A stretch of 64,000 nucleotides of DNA, taken from contig RHHX01000002.1 in assembly GCA_009884515.1 (NCBI GenBank), positions 124,001 through 188,000 on the forward strand, written 5' to 3'. Origin of the DNA: Candidatus Mycoplasma liparidae. GTDB taxonomy: Bacteria; Bacillota_I; Bacilli_A; Mycoplasmatales; Mycoplasmoidaceae. Position 1 is the stretch's first letter, and each line of letters opens with the position of its first letter. Under the pieces are notes generated by a model. That model ran no database searches, had not been told where the DNA came from, and worked only from the letters and a program-made list of their open reading frames with translations. Of this stretch, positions 33,862 through 44,117 are shown piece after piece. Both the position numbers and the translations under genes were made by a program.

Positions 33862-33895
33862 AAAAAAGACATGTTTAAATAAACGTGTCTTTTTT
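33862..33895. terminator. Hairpin terminator
   Basis: Stem aaaaaagacatgttt with aaacgtgtctttttt (one mismatch) and T run, ending the Doc/Fic cassette. Confidence 0.7.
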
Positions 33896-33997
33896 ATTGT
33901 AAATTTAAAATTATTTTAAATATTAACTTTGTTATAAATACAATAATGTTCATTTGGTAATTAAATTAATATTTTAAGTTAAATAGAGGTATTTAAA

Positions 33998-34411
33998 ATG
34001 CATAAGAAAAGTTGAAAAGATTTAAGTGTTATTAATTTAATAAATTCTCTTTATGATCAGCTTACGTTAATTTATACTGATTTAATTTTTTGAAATGATT
34101 TTAGAAGAATTTTAGATAGAGATTATAATGAAGATCCTAATGTATTTAAAAATATTATTAAAATTGAAAGAATTATTAAGCTATTAAATAAAAGTCTTGA
34201 AATTATTAATAATGAAATTAAGATTTTAAGACCTTATATCAATAATGAAAAAGAATATAATAAGAACAAAGAATTTCACAATGTTTATTTTTCTAAATTT
34301 TTTGAAATTGCTAATGAAATCCAAAAATCAATTGATGAGATAATTAAAAATAATAAATATTATCCATTTATTGTTAAAAAAATAAATAATAAAAATAAAA
34401 TTAAACATTAA
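33998..34411 (+). CDS. Hypothetical helical protein
   Basis: 137 residues; ATG 33998 after agaggt. Mostly amphipathic helices (LNKSLEIINNEIKILRPYI, FFEIANEIQKSIDEII). No membrane span and no recognised motif. Confidence 0.5.
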
Positions 34412-34469
34412 AAATATTGGCAATTATCAATAAAAAATAAATAATAAAATTGTGTTTTCAACCATTAGT

Positions 34470-34498
34470 AAAAATCTTGTTTTTAAAACAAGATTTTT
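34470..34498. terminator. Hairpin terminator
   Basis: Stem aaaaatcttgtttt with aaaacaagattttt and a T run. Confidence 0.7.
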
Positions 34499-34537
34499 TA
34501 TTTATATCCTATTATACTGGTAGCAGTGAGGTTATTT

Positions 34538-35570
34538 ATGGCAAAAATTCAAGACAGAAGTATCTATCAACTTTTAGAACATGATGGTTTATTTCAAATA
34601 CCAATATATCAAAGAAACTATACATAAAATTCTGATGATTGTTTAATTTTTATAAAAGATATTTATGATAATTTTATTGATACAAGAGAATTATCAAGAA
34701 GTGATGATATTGAATATTTTCTAGGAACTATTGTGTTACATAATACAAGTGATGGAGATTATATTATAATCGATGGTCAACAAAGATTGACGACTGCTAT
34801 TTTAATTTTATCAGCAACTAAATATGTCTTAAAAGAAATGAATCTTGATAAAGAAAACCAATACATAATAAATAAAATTAATGATTTAATATTTTACAGA
34901 TCAAATAATAAAAATGGTGAAACAAAGTTAAAAATAAATAATATTAGAAGAGGCGATATTTTAAAGAGATTTATGAAAATAAGGAATTTGTTTCAAAAGA
35001 AGAAGTTCAAAATGTTTTAACTGAATTAAAAAAACATGCTTTTATTTAAAACTATAATTATAACTTTAGTAGTAGTAAAAAGGTTGAATTCTTTTACCAA
35101 TGTTTTTTCAATTCTATAAAAACTTATTATGTTCTTATTCATAAATTAACAAATCAACTAATTAAAGAAGAAAATGAAACTTATTCAATTGATAAAAATG
35201 AATTTAGTGAAATAATAAAAATAATTGCAAAACTAATTTTCAATTTATTAATTTCAAATGTAGGTGAAAAAAATATTACAAGAGATACACCTAATATTTA
35301 TAAGAAATTTGAAGAAATTAATGATGATGATTTTTCAATTGAAAAATTTTCTAAATGATTTGAATCAAGAGAACAACAAAATCACATAAGATTATTAAAA
35401 AAAGATGAAATTAAATCTTTTATTTCATCAACATCAGTTTATACTATGAGCAAAGAAAAAACAAAATGATTATTAATAGGCATTGAGCAACAAATAACTA
35501 GTTGAGAAACCCCTTATAATACTAAAGCTATTATAAATACATATGACTGTTGAACATATAATGCCTCATA
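34538..35570 (+). pseudogene. Broken DUF262/DUF1524 (GmrSD-like) gene
   Basis: The N-terminal DUF262 signature is clear: FQIPIYQRNYT, YFLGTIVLHN and IIDGQQRLTT. A TAA interrupts right after QRNYT where tryptophan is expected, and further frame jumps follow. The C-terminal DUF1524 signature VEHIMPHNN appears near 35548-35575 in another frame and is then cut off. Intact relatives (GmrSD, type IV restriction) cleave modified phage DNA; this copy is dead. Confidence 0.8.
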
Positions 35571-35574
35571 ACAA

Positions 35575-36310
35575 TTAATGATATTTATCTTTGATTCAAA
35601 TTCAGAAGTTAATTTACCCAATTTTTTATTATTTTCATTTTCATTTTATCTCATTTTTAAATTATCATTAAAAGAAGTTTTTAACTTATCTCTCTTCTTA
35701 AGAATGCTTGTATATTCATTGGAATTTTTAAATTTATTAATTCAATTAGGCTCTTCTCTATCTTTAATATCGTTTATATATTGTGTTTTCTTCTTTTTTA
35801 AAATTTCGTTAAGTTGTTCATTGAAATTATCAAAGTTTTCATTAAGAACATCATTCATAAAAATATAATTTCCTGATTTTGCATCTTATTCTAATTTATT
35901 TATATCTTTTATTTTTATTTTTGCTATAAATTGTCCCACTTACTAATTAATATTATTAACTAATATTCAACTATTTAGTTCCAATTTATTTTCACTGAAT
36001 TGTTTATTTAATTTTATTATTGAAATTTTATTCAAATTTTTTAATTGACTATACCTTTCTTTCTTTTTCAAAAATATCTATTATCATTATAGTTATTAAT
36101 ACCGTCTCTTTAAAAAGACAATTATTTTAATCATTTTTTTTGCACATGTTTATGAAAAGTTAATTTTTATTAACTAAACATTAAAATTTTAATTATTAAA
36201 AACAAACCTATTGATTAAATCATCTTATTTTTGTTAATTAAATAAATTTATTCTTTTATTGTCAACTCTTTCAAGTAATAAATATATAAAATTTCATATT
36301 TGATATCAAC
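35575..36310 (-). pseudogene. Remnant region, antisense fragment
   Basis: The minus strand carries about 75 open codons (NYIFMNDVLNENFDNFNEQL to NDNLKMR), without a plausible start or end; beyond it the DNA is noncoding-like up to the HNH gene. The plus-strand frame over the same bases has transmembrane-like composition but is only the complement. No family assigned. Confidence 0.35.
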
Positions 36311-36314
36311 AAAT

Positions 36315-36596
36315 TTATCCATTACCTTTATCTCAATTGCATCTAATATGAACTGCATGTAAATTAGCATTATTATTTGTTCCGCCTCTAGAAATAGGTT
36401 TTATATGATCTATATTTCATGCATATCAACTATTATTTTGTTGCTTGTTACTTTGATGAGAACCATACAACATAATTTCCCCACAAATTCCACATTTTCT
36501 ATGATTTTTTAATGAACAATCATCATTTCCACAATAACATTCTGGTGCTTTTTCTCAAATATCAATAACTTTATTTGTATATTCTATTTTTGGCAT
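36315..36596 (-). CDS. HNH endonuclease of the AAA-TOPRIM-HNH operon
   Basis: 93 residues. Zinc cysteines in ECYCGNDD and RKCGICGE, then a complete HNH core WNIDHIKPISRGGTNNNANL and HVHIRCNW-like end (AVHIRCNWDK). It starts inside the end of the TOPRIM gene (26-base overlap), so it is translated from the same message. It probably provides the DNA-cutting activity. Two decayed relatives lie at 6991 and 20455. Confidence 0.85.
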
Positions 36597-37173
36597 TTTT
36601 TTCCTTTTCTATTCATTCTATAAAATTCAATATATTTGTACTGCAGTTTTTATTATTTTTGATCTTTTGCAAATTAGATAAAAAAATTTTCTTAATATCT
36701 TTTTCGTTTTTGAATATTATTTTTAATATCTCTTGCAAGCTTTTTACTTCATGTTCATATTTAATTTGTTTATTATTTGTCTTTAAGTATTCATTTATTT
36801 TATTTTCAATTCATTTTTTATCAGCATTTATTTCTCCTATATCATTAATTAACAATAGTATTATTAATTCTATACATGGAGTGGTGGATATACATTGATT
36901 ATTTTTATCTTTAATATCAAAATTCAATTTATCAAAAATTTTAGATTCTATTTCGTCTTTATCAAAAATATATAATGCATTACAACATTCATTTTTTGAT
37001 GGTTTTATATCTTTACTTTTTATCGTACCACCGATACATTTACTATGAAATCTACAAATATTAACATCTTTTCAACAAAATACACGGTCTTTAAAAAAAA
37101 TAAAAATTATTTTATCCATTTCACCTTCATAAATTAATGAAATTTTAATATTGCTATCTTTTTTATTTTCCAT
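36571..37173 (-). CDS. TOPRIM-like (RloB/AbiLii-type) protein
   Basis: 200 residues. The N-terminal strand SLIYEGEMDKIIF carries the TOPRIM glutamate and LYIFDKDEIE the D-x-D-E. The middle includes CRFHSKCIGG and, further on, CIELIILLLINDI. AbiLii, RloB and AriB of PARIS have this design and each pairs with an AAA ATPase, as here. It overlaps the ATPase stop by 11 bases. It is shorter than most RloB proteins and has several cysteines. Confidence 0.65.
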
Positions 37174-38383
37174 AAAAACTTTTTAAGGAGAAATCTATAT
37201 AGGGGTCATTCCCAAATTTTCCTTCTCTATAATTCTTAGAAAATGAAACATCATTTCTAATGCCTAATTCATAAAGGCTAACAATAGTAGAAAAAAATGA
37301 TTCGTTCATTGATGAAAAATATATTTCATCTCTTCTAAAAACTTTGTTAGACAGTGTACCCATATCATGTGATGTAAAGATAAGTTGAGCAGTTGTTTCT
37401 GTTTGACTAGTAAAAATTTTAATTATATATTCCAATAATTTTGTGTGAATACCAGAATCAATTTCATCAATCACGATTATAGAATTATTTTTTATAGATT
37501 TTAGAATATCAGTAATTATAAAAATAAATTTTAATGTACCAGTAGATTCACTATACAAATTTTTCTCAAGAAGTTCTCCGAATTCACCATTTTTAACTAC
37601 TGAAATTTGAATATCTTTATCATTAAGTGGGTTACGTATAAACTTTAAATCCACTATGTTTATATCGATATCTTTGAAAATTTCTAAATATTGATTTTTA
37701 TTAGATTCTAAAAATTTAATATCATTAAATTTAATATTTATTATAGGTAAAAAAGGGTCTTTTATTCTAGTGTTATCTAGAGAATTATCTATTCATTTGA
37801 TATTAAAAATTTCATTAAGTGCTACTCTAGCATCAGTGTTTCCAATCATATTAGCCATAGTAAATAAAAATAAAGAGTTAGTTTGTTTCATGATGTTTTC
37901 AATTATAGATAAATTGTTTTTATTATCATCAGATAGACTAATCTCCGATTTTTTTATAGAAAACAATTCTTTATATTTTGATTTATATTTATTTTTTATA
38001 GAAAGAGATTCATGCTCAACTCCATTTTTATTTATTTTTAATTTATATTCTAAAAATCCAGATGTTTTAGTTCAAAATTCAATTGTTCAGCAAACATTTT
38101 TATCTGGATTACTATAATTAGTATAAACATTACAATAATTTGATCAAAAATTTGAGATATTATGATTATAAACAAGATGTTTTATTAATATTAATGAGTT
38201 TAAAAATTGACTTTTTCCACCACCATTAGGGCCATATAGTACTATAACTGGCAATACAGTAATTTTCTCATCAGGGATATTAATCAGTGTTTCTTGATGT
38301 TCCTTGATAGAAGCAGATTTAAAATCCATTTTTTCTTTACTTGAAAATGGACCAAAATTTTCTACTTGATATTTTATTATCAT
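37163..38383 (-). CDS. AAA-family ABC-type ATPase (AAA_15/RloA-like)
   Basis: 406 residues; ATG 38383 with AAGAGGT upstream. It opens with YQVENFGPF, usual for SMC/RecF-type DNA-repair or defence ATPases. Walker A GPNGGGKS at 51-58, a signature-like SESTGT near 279-284, Walker B SIIVIDEIDSGIH near 301-313 and the H-loop IFTSHD. In AbiL, RloAB and PARIS such ATPases sense infection and control the nuclease partner. First gene of a compact three-gene operon. Confidence 0.8.
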
Positions 38384-38408
38384 AATTACCTCTTTTATTA
38401 AAAAGATA

Positions 38409-38435
38409 ACAAAAATGAGAAAAAATCTCATTTTT
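38409..38435. terminator. Hairpin upstream of the ATPase operon
   Basis: Perfect stem aacaaaaatgaga with tctcatttttgtt and short loop. It sits 25 bases upstream of the ATPase start and would end transcription coming from either side. Confidence 0.6.
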
Positions 38436-38439
38436 GTTC

Positions 38440-39000
38440 ATTTATATATTTAAATTATTTATAGCACATTCAGTATTAAAATGCAACAGATTTCTACATG
38501 ACTAATTTGAAAGTTAGTATTTGCTAATTTTGAACTATGTGTTGCTGAGTTTTTCATCATTTTTTTATTTGCATATTTTTTTATAAAGTTTAATTTTGTT
38601 TTGAAATTTTATTGTTTTATTAAGTATTAGAGCTACTATAATTTTTAAATTTTTTTTATTATAACTAATATAGATTCTATAAAATTGCTTCAATAAATGA
38701 AAAGGATAAAAAATATCAAAAATATCCTCAAGTTGTACAAATAGTGAAGATTATTATAATACTTGCGATATTAAATTAATTGAATTTATTCAACCACATA
38801 TAGATTTAATTAATGAATTATTTAAAACTATTCGTTTTAATGCTTGATGAAGCGTTAAATGAAAATTTTCCTTTTGCAGAAATAAATAATAAAAGAGATG
38901 ATCTTAAAAAATATGGTAAAGAATTTAATAAAGCTTTTAAGACTACTAATTTTAAGGGTGAATACCTTTAAAAAAATCAAAATTGAAAAATATTTTTCAT
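38440..39000 (+). pseudogene. Decayed R-M-like region
   Basis: Plus-strand scraps such as YYNTCDIKLIEFIQPHIDLI near 38750-38805 and LMLDEALNENFPFAEINNKR near 38836-38890, broken by stops. They could belong to a lost type I restriction system, since an HsdM scrap follows. No intact gene. Confidence 0.35.
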
Positions 39001-39007
39001 TATTTAA

Positions 39008-39240
39008 CAACATATCCTTATCATTTATTAAATAAAAGAACAACATGAGTATTTAATATTGGTTGGGATTCATTAGATAGATTTATTAACTTTTTTTTAA
39101 GAACCATAATACAGATTGCAATACTTGTTCCATAAAATAAATTATAAAGTAGTTGGATAATATCTTTGATAAAATTATTATTAACTAAATATTTTCTTAT
39201 CTTTTGTTCGATATCTCCACGCAATCATTAAGTCATTTTT
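39008..39240 (-). pseudogene. HsdM fragment (type I methyltransferase)
   Basis: The reverse strand reads [40 protein letters not shown] and LKKKLINL, matching the HsdM block where ENLFYGTxIxTCILVLKK follows EIRKYL. About 70 codons remain. It shows a type I R-M system was once here. Confidence 0.7.
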
Positions 39241-39585
39241 AAAACATTCATTAAATTTAATAAATTAAAATATTAAGATAATTGTGAATAAAGTATTTAT
39301 GTATATAGACTATAAAGAAAATATTAAGGATATTCTGGAAAAATGTCATATCAAAAAAGAAATAATAGAAAAGAAAGAAAGCATTTTCCAATTGATAGAT
39401 GAAAATAATAAAAAAATAATTTCTAATCAAACTAAAACACATCTAGTTAAACACTATAAAAAATTTATTGAAAATACTTAATATTAATAAACTAAATTTT
39501 TAATTGTTCCGGACAAATGTTGAAATATTAAGTATAGAAAACTCTAATAAATAAAAATAAAGTTAAACACTGAAAACAAACATAT
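39241..39585 (+). other. Possible short ORF, otherwise empty
   Basis: A 65-codon frame from GTG 39284 (MNKVFMYIDYKENIKDILEK and so on, to KHYKKFIENT) is open, with an internal ATG at 39299. No ribosome site and no known relative. I consider it doubtful, since it overlaps scraps on both strands. Confidence 0.3.
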
Positions 39586-39618
39586 TAAAAAAACTCATTT
39601 ATTTAAATGAGTTTTTTT
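39586..39618. terminator. Hairpin terminator of YbjQ copy 2
   Basis: Stem aaaaaaactcattt with aaatgagttttttt, as at 20405. Confidence 0.7.
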
Positions 39619-39645
39619 AATTATTATATTTTTAAAATAGAAAAT

Positions 39646-39879
39646 TTATTGAATAAATTTTACAACTGTTCCATACATAGCAGTGCCACCATTAGGTGTA
39701 GAAAAAATTCTGGCAGAAATAATAGCATCAGCTCCTATCGATTTACCTTGTTCAATTAATTTTAATTGAACTTTATCAATTTCTGTTTTAGAAAAAATGC
39801 TTCAAATTCTATTTGCTGATACAAATCCAATGATTTCATATTTTTTACCTAGTATATTTGCAGATGTTATAACTAACAT
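39646..39879 (-). CDS. YbjQ/UPF0145 family protein, copy 2
   Basis: 77 residues, same length as the copy at 20146-20379, with the same LVITSANILGKKYEIIGFV start and AMYGTVVKFI end. The 40 bases upstream, including aggaga, are almost identical between copies, so regulation is probably shared. Differences cluster in the middle (QLKLIEQGKSIGADAI). Confidence 0.85.
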
Positions 39880-40010
39880 ATATTTCTCCTCATGATCTAT
39901 TAATTAATAATGATTTTATTATTGATTAAAAATTGCCACTGGTCTTATTATACTCTCTAAATTTATTAGAAATTTTATATTTTAAAATAAATATTTTAGA
40001 TAAAAAAAGA

Positions 40011-41231
40011 TTATTTGTCTAATATTTTATATTTATTGTATTTAATTAGTACATTCAAAAATATTTCAATAATATTAGTAATTATTTCTATTTCATTTTT
40101 ATTAATTCATCATCCATCAAAATTTTCAAAATCATAATTATTTTTATGAATTGCATTATTTGTTATTGCACTGCATAAATCTCAAAGTTTGCAGTCTTCA
40201 TTTGATAAAATTTTATTTTTGATAAAATCGATAATTTCAATTTCTGATTTTTTAAATTCAAAAATTTTAATATTTAAATCTTCGAATTTAGTAGATGAAA
40301 AATAGGTTGGAATAGCATAATAATTTTGTCTATCATTAACTAATTTTTTAGCTAATGATATATATATTTTTGAAGGATAATATATCTTTTCTATAATTTT
40401 TTTTATTTTTTCTTCAATTTCTTTTTCATTTAATCCATTTAAAGTTTCTTTAGCGTATTTTAAATCTCCTAATAATAATTGTAATTCTAAAGAAATAGGC
40501 ATAAAATAATCGTCATATATAAATTCCATTATACAATTCCTTAATGTTCTTGAAGATCTTAATGCACTTACAAAATCAGATTTTTTTATATTAAATTTAA
40601 TAATTTCTATAACATCATTAATTCTTTTAGATGAATCTTTACTTGATTTAAGAAAAATTTCCATTTTAAAAATTTCTTTTATTTTCTTTTCAACTTCAAT
40701 ATCAAAATTATTATTAAGAAATTTAGAATTTAAAAAAATGTTTTTACTTTCATTGAAACTAAATTTATAACTTATAAAATCTATAATTTTATTTTCAATT
40801 TTTTCTAATATTTCAATAATTTCTTCTTTTATCAAGATCCCATTTTCTATTTCAATATATGTTGATATATATTTTTTTTCACTAATTTTTTTATCAAATT
40901 CCAAACAAAAAGTATTTGAAAATGCAAAAGTTAATTTAGGACAATGATATATATATTGATTTGATTCATCTATTCCTAAACAATTATAACTCTCTCCAAA
41001 TCAATAAATATTACCTTTAAAATTAAATAATTCATATTTTTTTAAATTTTTTTCATTTAATAAATAATTATTACGAAATATTATTTTTTGATAACTTGAA
41101 ATATCATTTGCAAATATTCATGAAGTTATTTTAAATTTTTTTGTTTCTAATGTATATGGATATATATCCGAAACAAAACAAACTAAATCACCTATTTTTA
41201 TAAATTTATTTTTAATTTTTTCTAATTTCAT
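40011..41231 (-). CDS. Unknown 406-residue protein inserted between GIY-YIG end and YbjQ
   Basis: A complete reading frame with TGA-Trp codons and no family I recognise. The N-terminal half (1-115) is strand-rich with aromatic residues (GDLVCFVSDIYPYTLETKKF, GNIYWFGESYNCLGI). The C-terminal half is helical, with LRSSRTLRNCIMEFIYDD and repeated KIIEKI runs. It has no membrane segment. Flanking DNA on each side resembles the 3' end of the GIY-YIG gene (taataaatttagag), so this gene was inserted into the GIY-YIG/YbjQ block. Confidence 0.6.
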
Positions 41232-41312
41232 TAATCTCTTCTATCTATATTTTTCATATGATATATCTTTAATTTATATTTAATAAAATCTATTAGATAG
41301 ATTCTTAAATTA

Positions 41313-41673
41313 TTAATTATTACCTCGTGTTTTATTATAACCTCTAAATTTATTAGAACTTTTATATTTTTCTATAAAGATTTTTTCTATTTGATTTAAT
41401 TCTCATTCTGAACATTTATGAATATTAACTTCAAATTGATCATTGTATTTGAAATCAGCATAAACATCACCATTATCTTTTCCAGTGAAATAAGATCTTA
41501 CTCTTTTTAGTACATTTTTAGATTGTCCTACATAATAAAGTTCTTTTGTTTTGTAAAATAACATAAATACCTGAAAAGTCCGTGTTTATAATAGAACCAT
41601 CTCTTTTTGAAGCTAATGAATTATAGTAATCTAGAAATTCATCAACACTTTTAGTTATTGATTGATTTGACAT
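41313..41673 (-). pseudogene. GIY-YIG nuclease with 2-base deletion
   Basis: ATG 41673 starts MSNQSITKSVDEFLDYYNSL and reaches DFSGIYVI. The frame then breaks within the A-rich stretch; the shifted frame continues YKTKELYYVGQSKNVLKR, GDVYADFKYNDQFEV and SNKFRGYNKTRGNN to TAA. Comparison with the fragment at 19745 (IYVILNKTKELYYVGQS) shows two missing bases. Both the GIY and YIG motifs are present but in different frames. Confidence 0.75.
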
Positions 41674-41776
41674 TCTATCAATTTTTGTTCTTTTTCTTTA
41701 TTTTTTTTAAAAGCAAATAAAATGATAAATATAATTATTTCTATATCCTAAAATATAGTTTCGCTATTTAAAAATA

Positions 41777-43354
41777 TTAAAACCTTTCTAATTCACCATT
41801 AGAGATGAATTCGATTTTTATTTCTAAAATTTCTTCTATAATTTTTAATTTATTATTTTGTATTCATTGGATATTTTTACAAATTTCATTATCAAATAAT
41901 TTATTTATAATCTCTAAAATTTCTATATTTTCATTGGAATTTGATAAAAATGAATTTTTATCAATAATTTTTTTATAATTATCTTTAATTATATTTTTGA
42001 TGTTAATTAAGTCTTTTAAATGATTATTAATTAATAAATCTTCTTTTTGCATATTATTAATATTTTTTTCAATTTGAAAATTTATTTTTTCTTTTATGCT
42101 TTCAATTACTTTAATAATTTTTTGATAATCTTTTTTTCAATCCTTTAAGATATATTTAAAATATTCATGAATATTTTTAATCATATTATTAATAAAAATA
42201 TCATTATTATGATCATATTCAATATAATGATATTCATCTGTATCATAAGTTTCAACCATTCTTTTTATTTCCAAAATTTTTAATTCAATTATTTCTAAAT
42301 TTTTTTTTATTTCTTTAAATGTTTTTATAAATATCTCTATATCTTTATATAAATAAATTATGCTTTTTATATTCGCTGGTCAAATTTTTAAAAAACTTCT
42401 TAATAAAGAATATTTACCTTTTTCATTAAAAAGTGAATGCATTTCAGAATTTTCTATTTCTTTTTTTGCTTGTCTTGCGGTTAATACTTCAGAATTTTTA
42501 TTAGGAGTTTCTAAAAAATTATTAAGCATTTTTGAAATATTATCATTGAAATTTAAATCTTTTAAAATACCTAAATAGTTTTGTTTAAAACTAAAAAATG
42601 GTAATGTTAAATATTTTTCTATTGTATGTTCATCAAATTTAATTTCATTATTTTGAAAAGGGTCAATCATTCTTTTTTTATTCATTGGTAAAATAAAAAT
42701 AAAATTATTTAATATTGATAATTTTTGAATTGCTTTCAAAATATCTCAAGAACCTTTACCTACTCTTTCCAAATTATCGAAAAAAATAATAGTTTTAGGT
42801 AAGTTTTCTAAATTTTTCATTATCTCTTCATTTGATTTTTCAGTTGATATTTTTTCTAAATCAGTACCAAGAGTTTTATTTATCATGGAGATTATTAATG
42901 TATTTAAAGATGATTTAAATATTTTTTTTCAATTTTCTGAAGAAATTTTTGTTTTACTTCCAAGAATGGAAAATAATTCGAATAAAATATCTTCTGGGAG
43001 ATTATTTGAATTAGAATATTTTCAAACATCAATTATTATTATTTTTTTAAATATTTTAGGTTTTATTTTTTTTATCAATAATATGTTTAGCTAAACTTTC
43101 AATAAAAATGTTTTTCCAGAACCTCAAGGAGCATCAATTATTGTTAATGGTGATCTAATAGAAATTTCTTCTGGAATAAAAAAAATATTTTCATTATTTA
43201 AATAACTTTCTCATTTTTTCTCATTTTTTTCTAATTTACTTTTAAATAAAATATATTCTTGTTCTAAATCATTAATAAATTTTTGACATGGTTTTATTAA
43301 ATCAATATCCTCTGATTCTATTATTATTTTATATTTTTCTAAGGGTTCTCTCAT
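41777..43354 (-). pseudogene. KAP NTPase of the KAP/FRG module, frameshifted
   Basis: ATG 43354 (MREPLEKYKIIIE) follows a gaggaa site. IIDAPWGSGKTFLLKV is the Walker A, after which the frame is lost; IESLAKHIIDKKN and then PKIFKKIIIIDVWKYS continue in other frames. TIIFFDNLERVGKGSWDILKAI (Walker B, the D/N variant of DDLDR) and a 350-codon helical C-terminus to LERF* are then open. At least two one-base changes lie near 43060-43110. Apart from these it is well preserved. The divergent FRG-TPR gene starts 760 bases away. Confidence 0.75.
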
Positions 43355-43399
43355 AATTCCTCATTTTTCAATGTATATCATATAATTATATTAGATAAT

Positions 43400-44100
43400 T
43401 GATATTTTTTTTTAAAATTTTTATATAATTAAATAAAATTAGTAAGTATTTTATATGTCAAAAAGTTACATAAAACCAAAAATAAAAATAATTTTTTTTA
43501 CATACCATCATTGTAATATTAATTCATATATTGAATATGTTCAATAGTAATATCATTAATTTTATTATTAACTATCTTCTCTTTATTATTTCAAAAAATA
43601 ATATCTATTTTCTTCAATTCTAAATCAACAGTAATATAAGTAATGTTTTTCAATTTCTTTATCTTTATCGGTTAAATCTTTTATTTTAAGGTTTTGTTGA
43701 TTTAATAAAAGTAGTGGATCAAAAGTTTGAATTAAGAACGTAATTTCTAAATTCTTTTTCTTTTCCTATTAATTTCCTTTTCTTATTTGTAGACATATTA
43801 ATATTATAAAAAAATTAATAGGTGGTTTAGAAAATAATGATAGTGCTTTTAATATAAAATTAAATAAATCAGTTGAAGATATTATTGGAGAAAATATATT
43901 TATACTTATGAACAATATAAAAATTTATTAATTAATTAAATTTTAACAGATTTAAAATAGTTGAAAAATATTTAAGAAAATTAAACAAAAATACTCAAAT
44001 AATCTATAAAATATTTTCCTAATTAAAGATTAATTATATTGTTACTCATAAATAAATTTTAAAGGTATTCAATTATATTTAATATAATTATTTTTGAAGC
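43400..44100. other. Decayed intergenic region between KAP and FRG-TPR
   Basis: Minus-strand scraps (MSTNKKRKLIGKEKEFRNYV near 43795 down, then frame-shifted EHIQYMN-like text) and a plus-strand scrap NNDSAFNIKLNKSVEDII near 43835-43890. No gene survives. Function of the lost gene unknown. Confidence 0.35.
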
Positions 44101-44117
44101 TTAAAATGGGGAGAAAA

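Noticed and set aside
42360..43094. Plus-strand frames inside the KAP gene (42360-42578, 42885-43094)
   Set aside because: They are complements of the KAP coding sequence, which has Walker motifs and long conserved similarity to the second copy.
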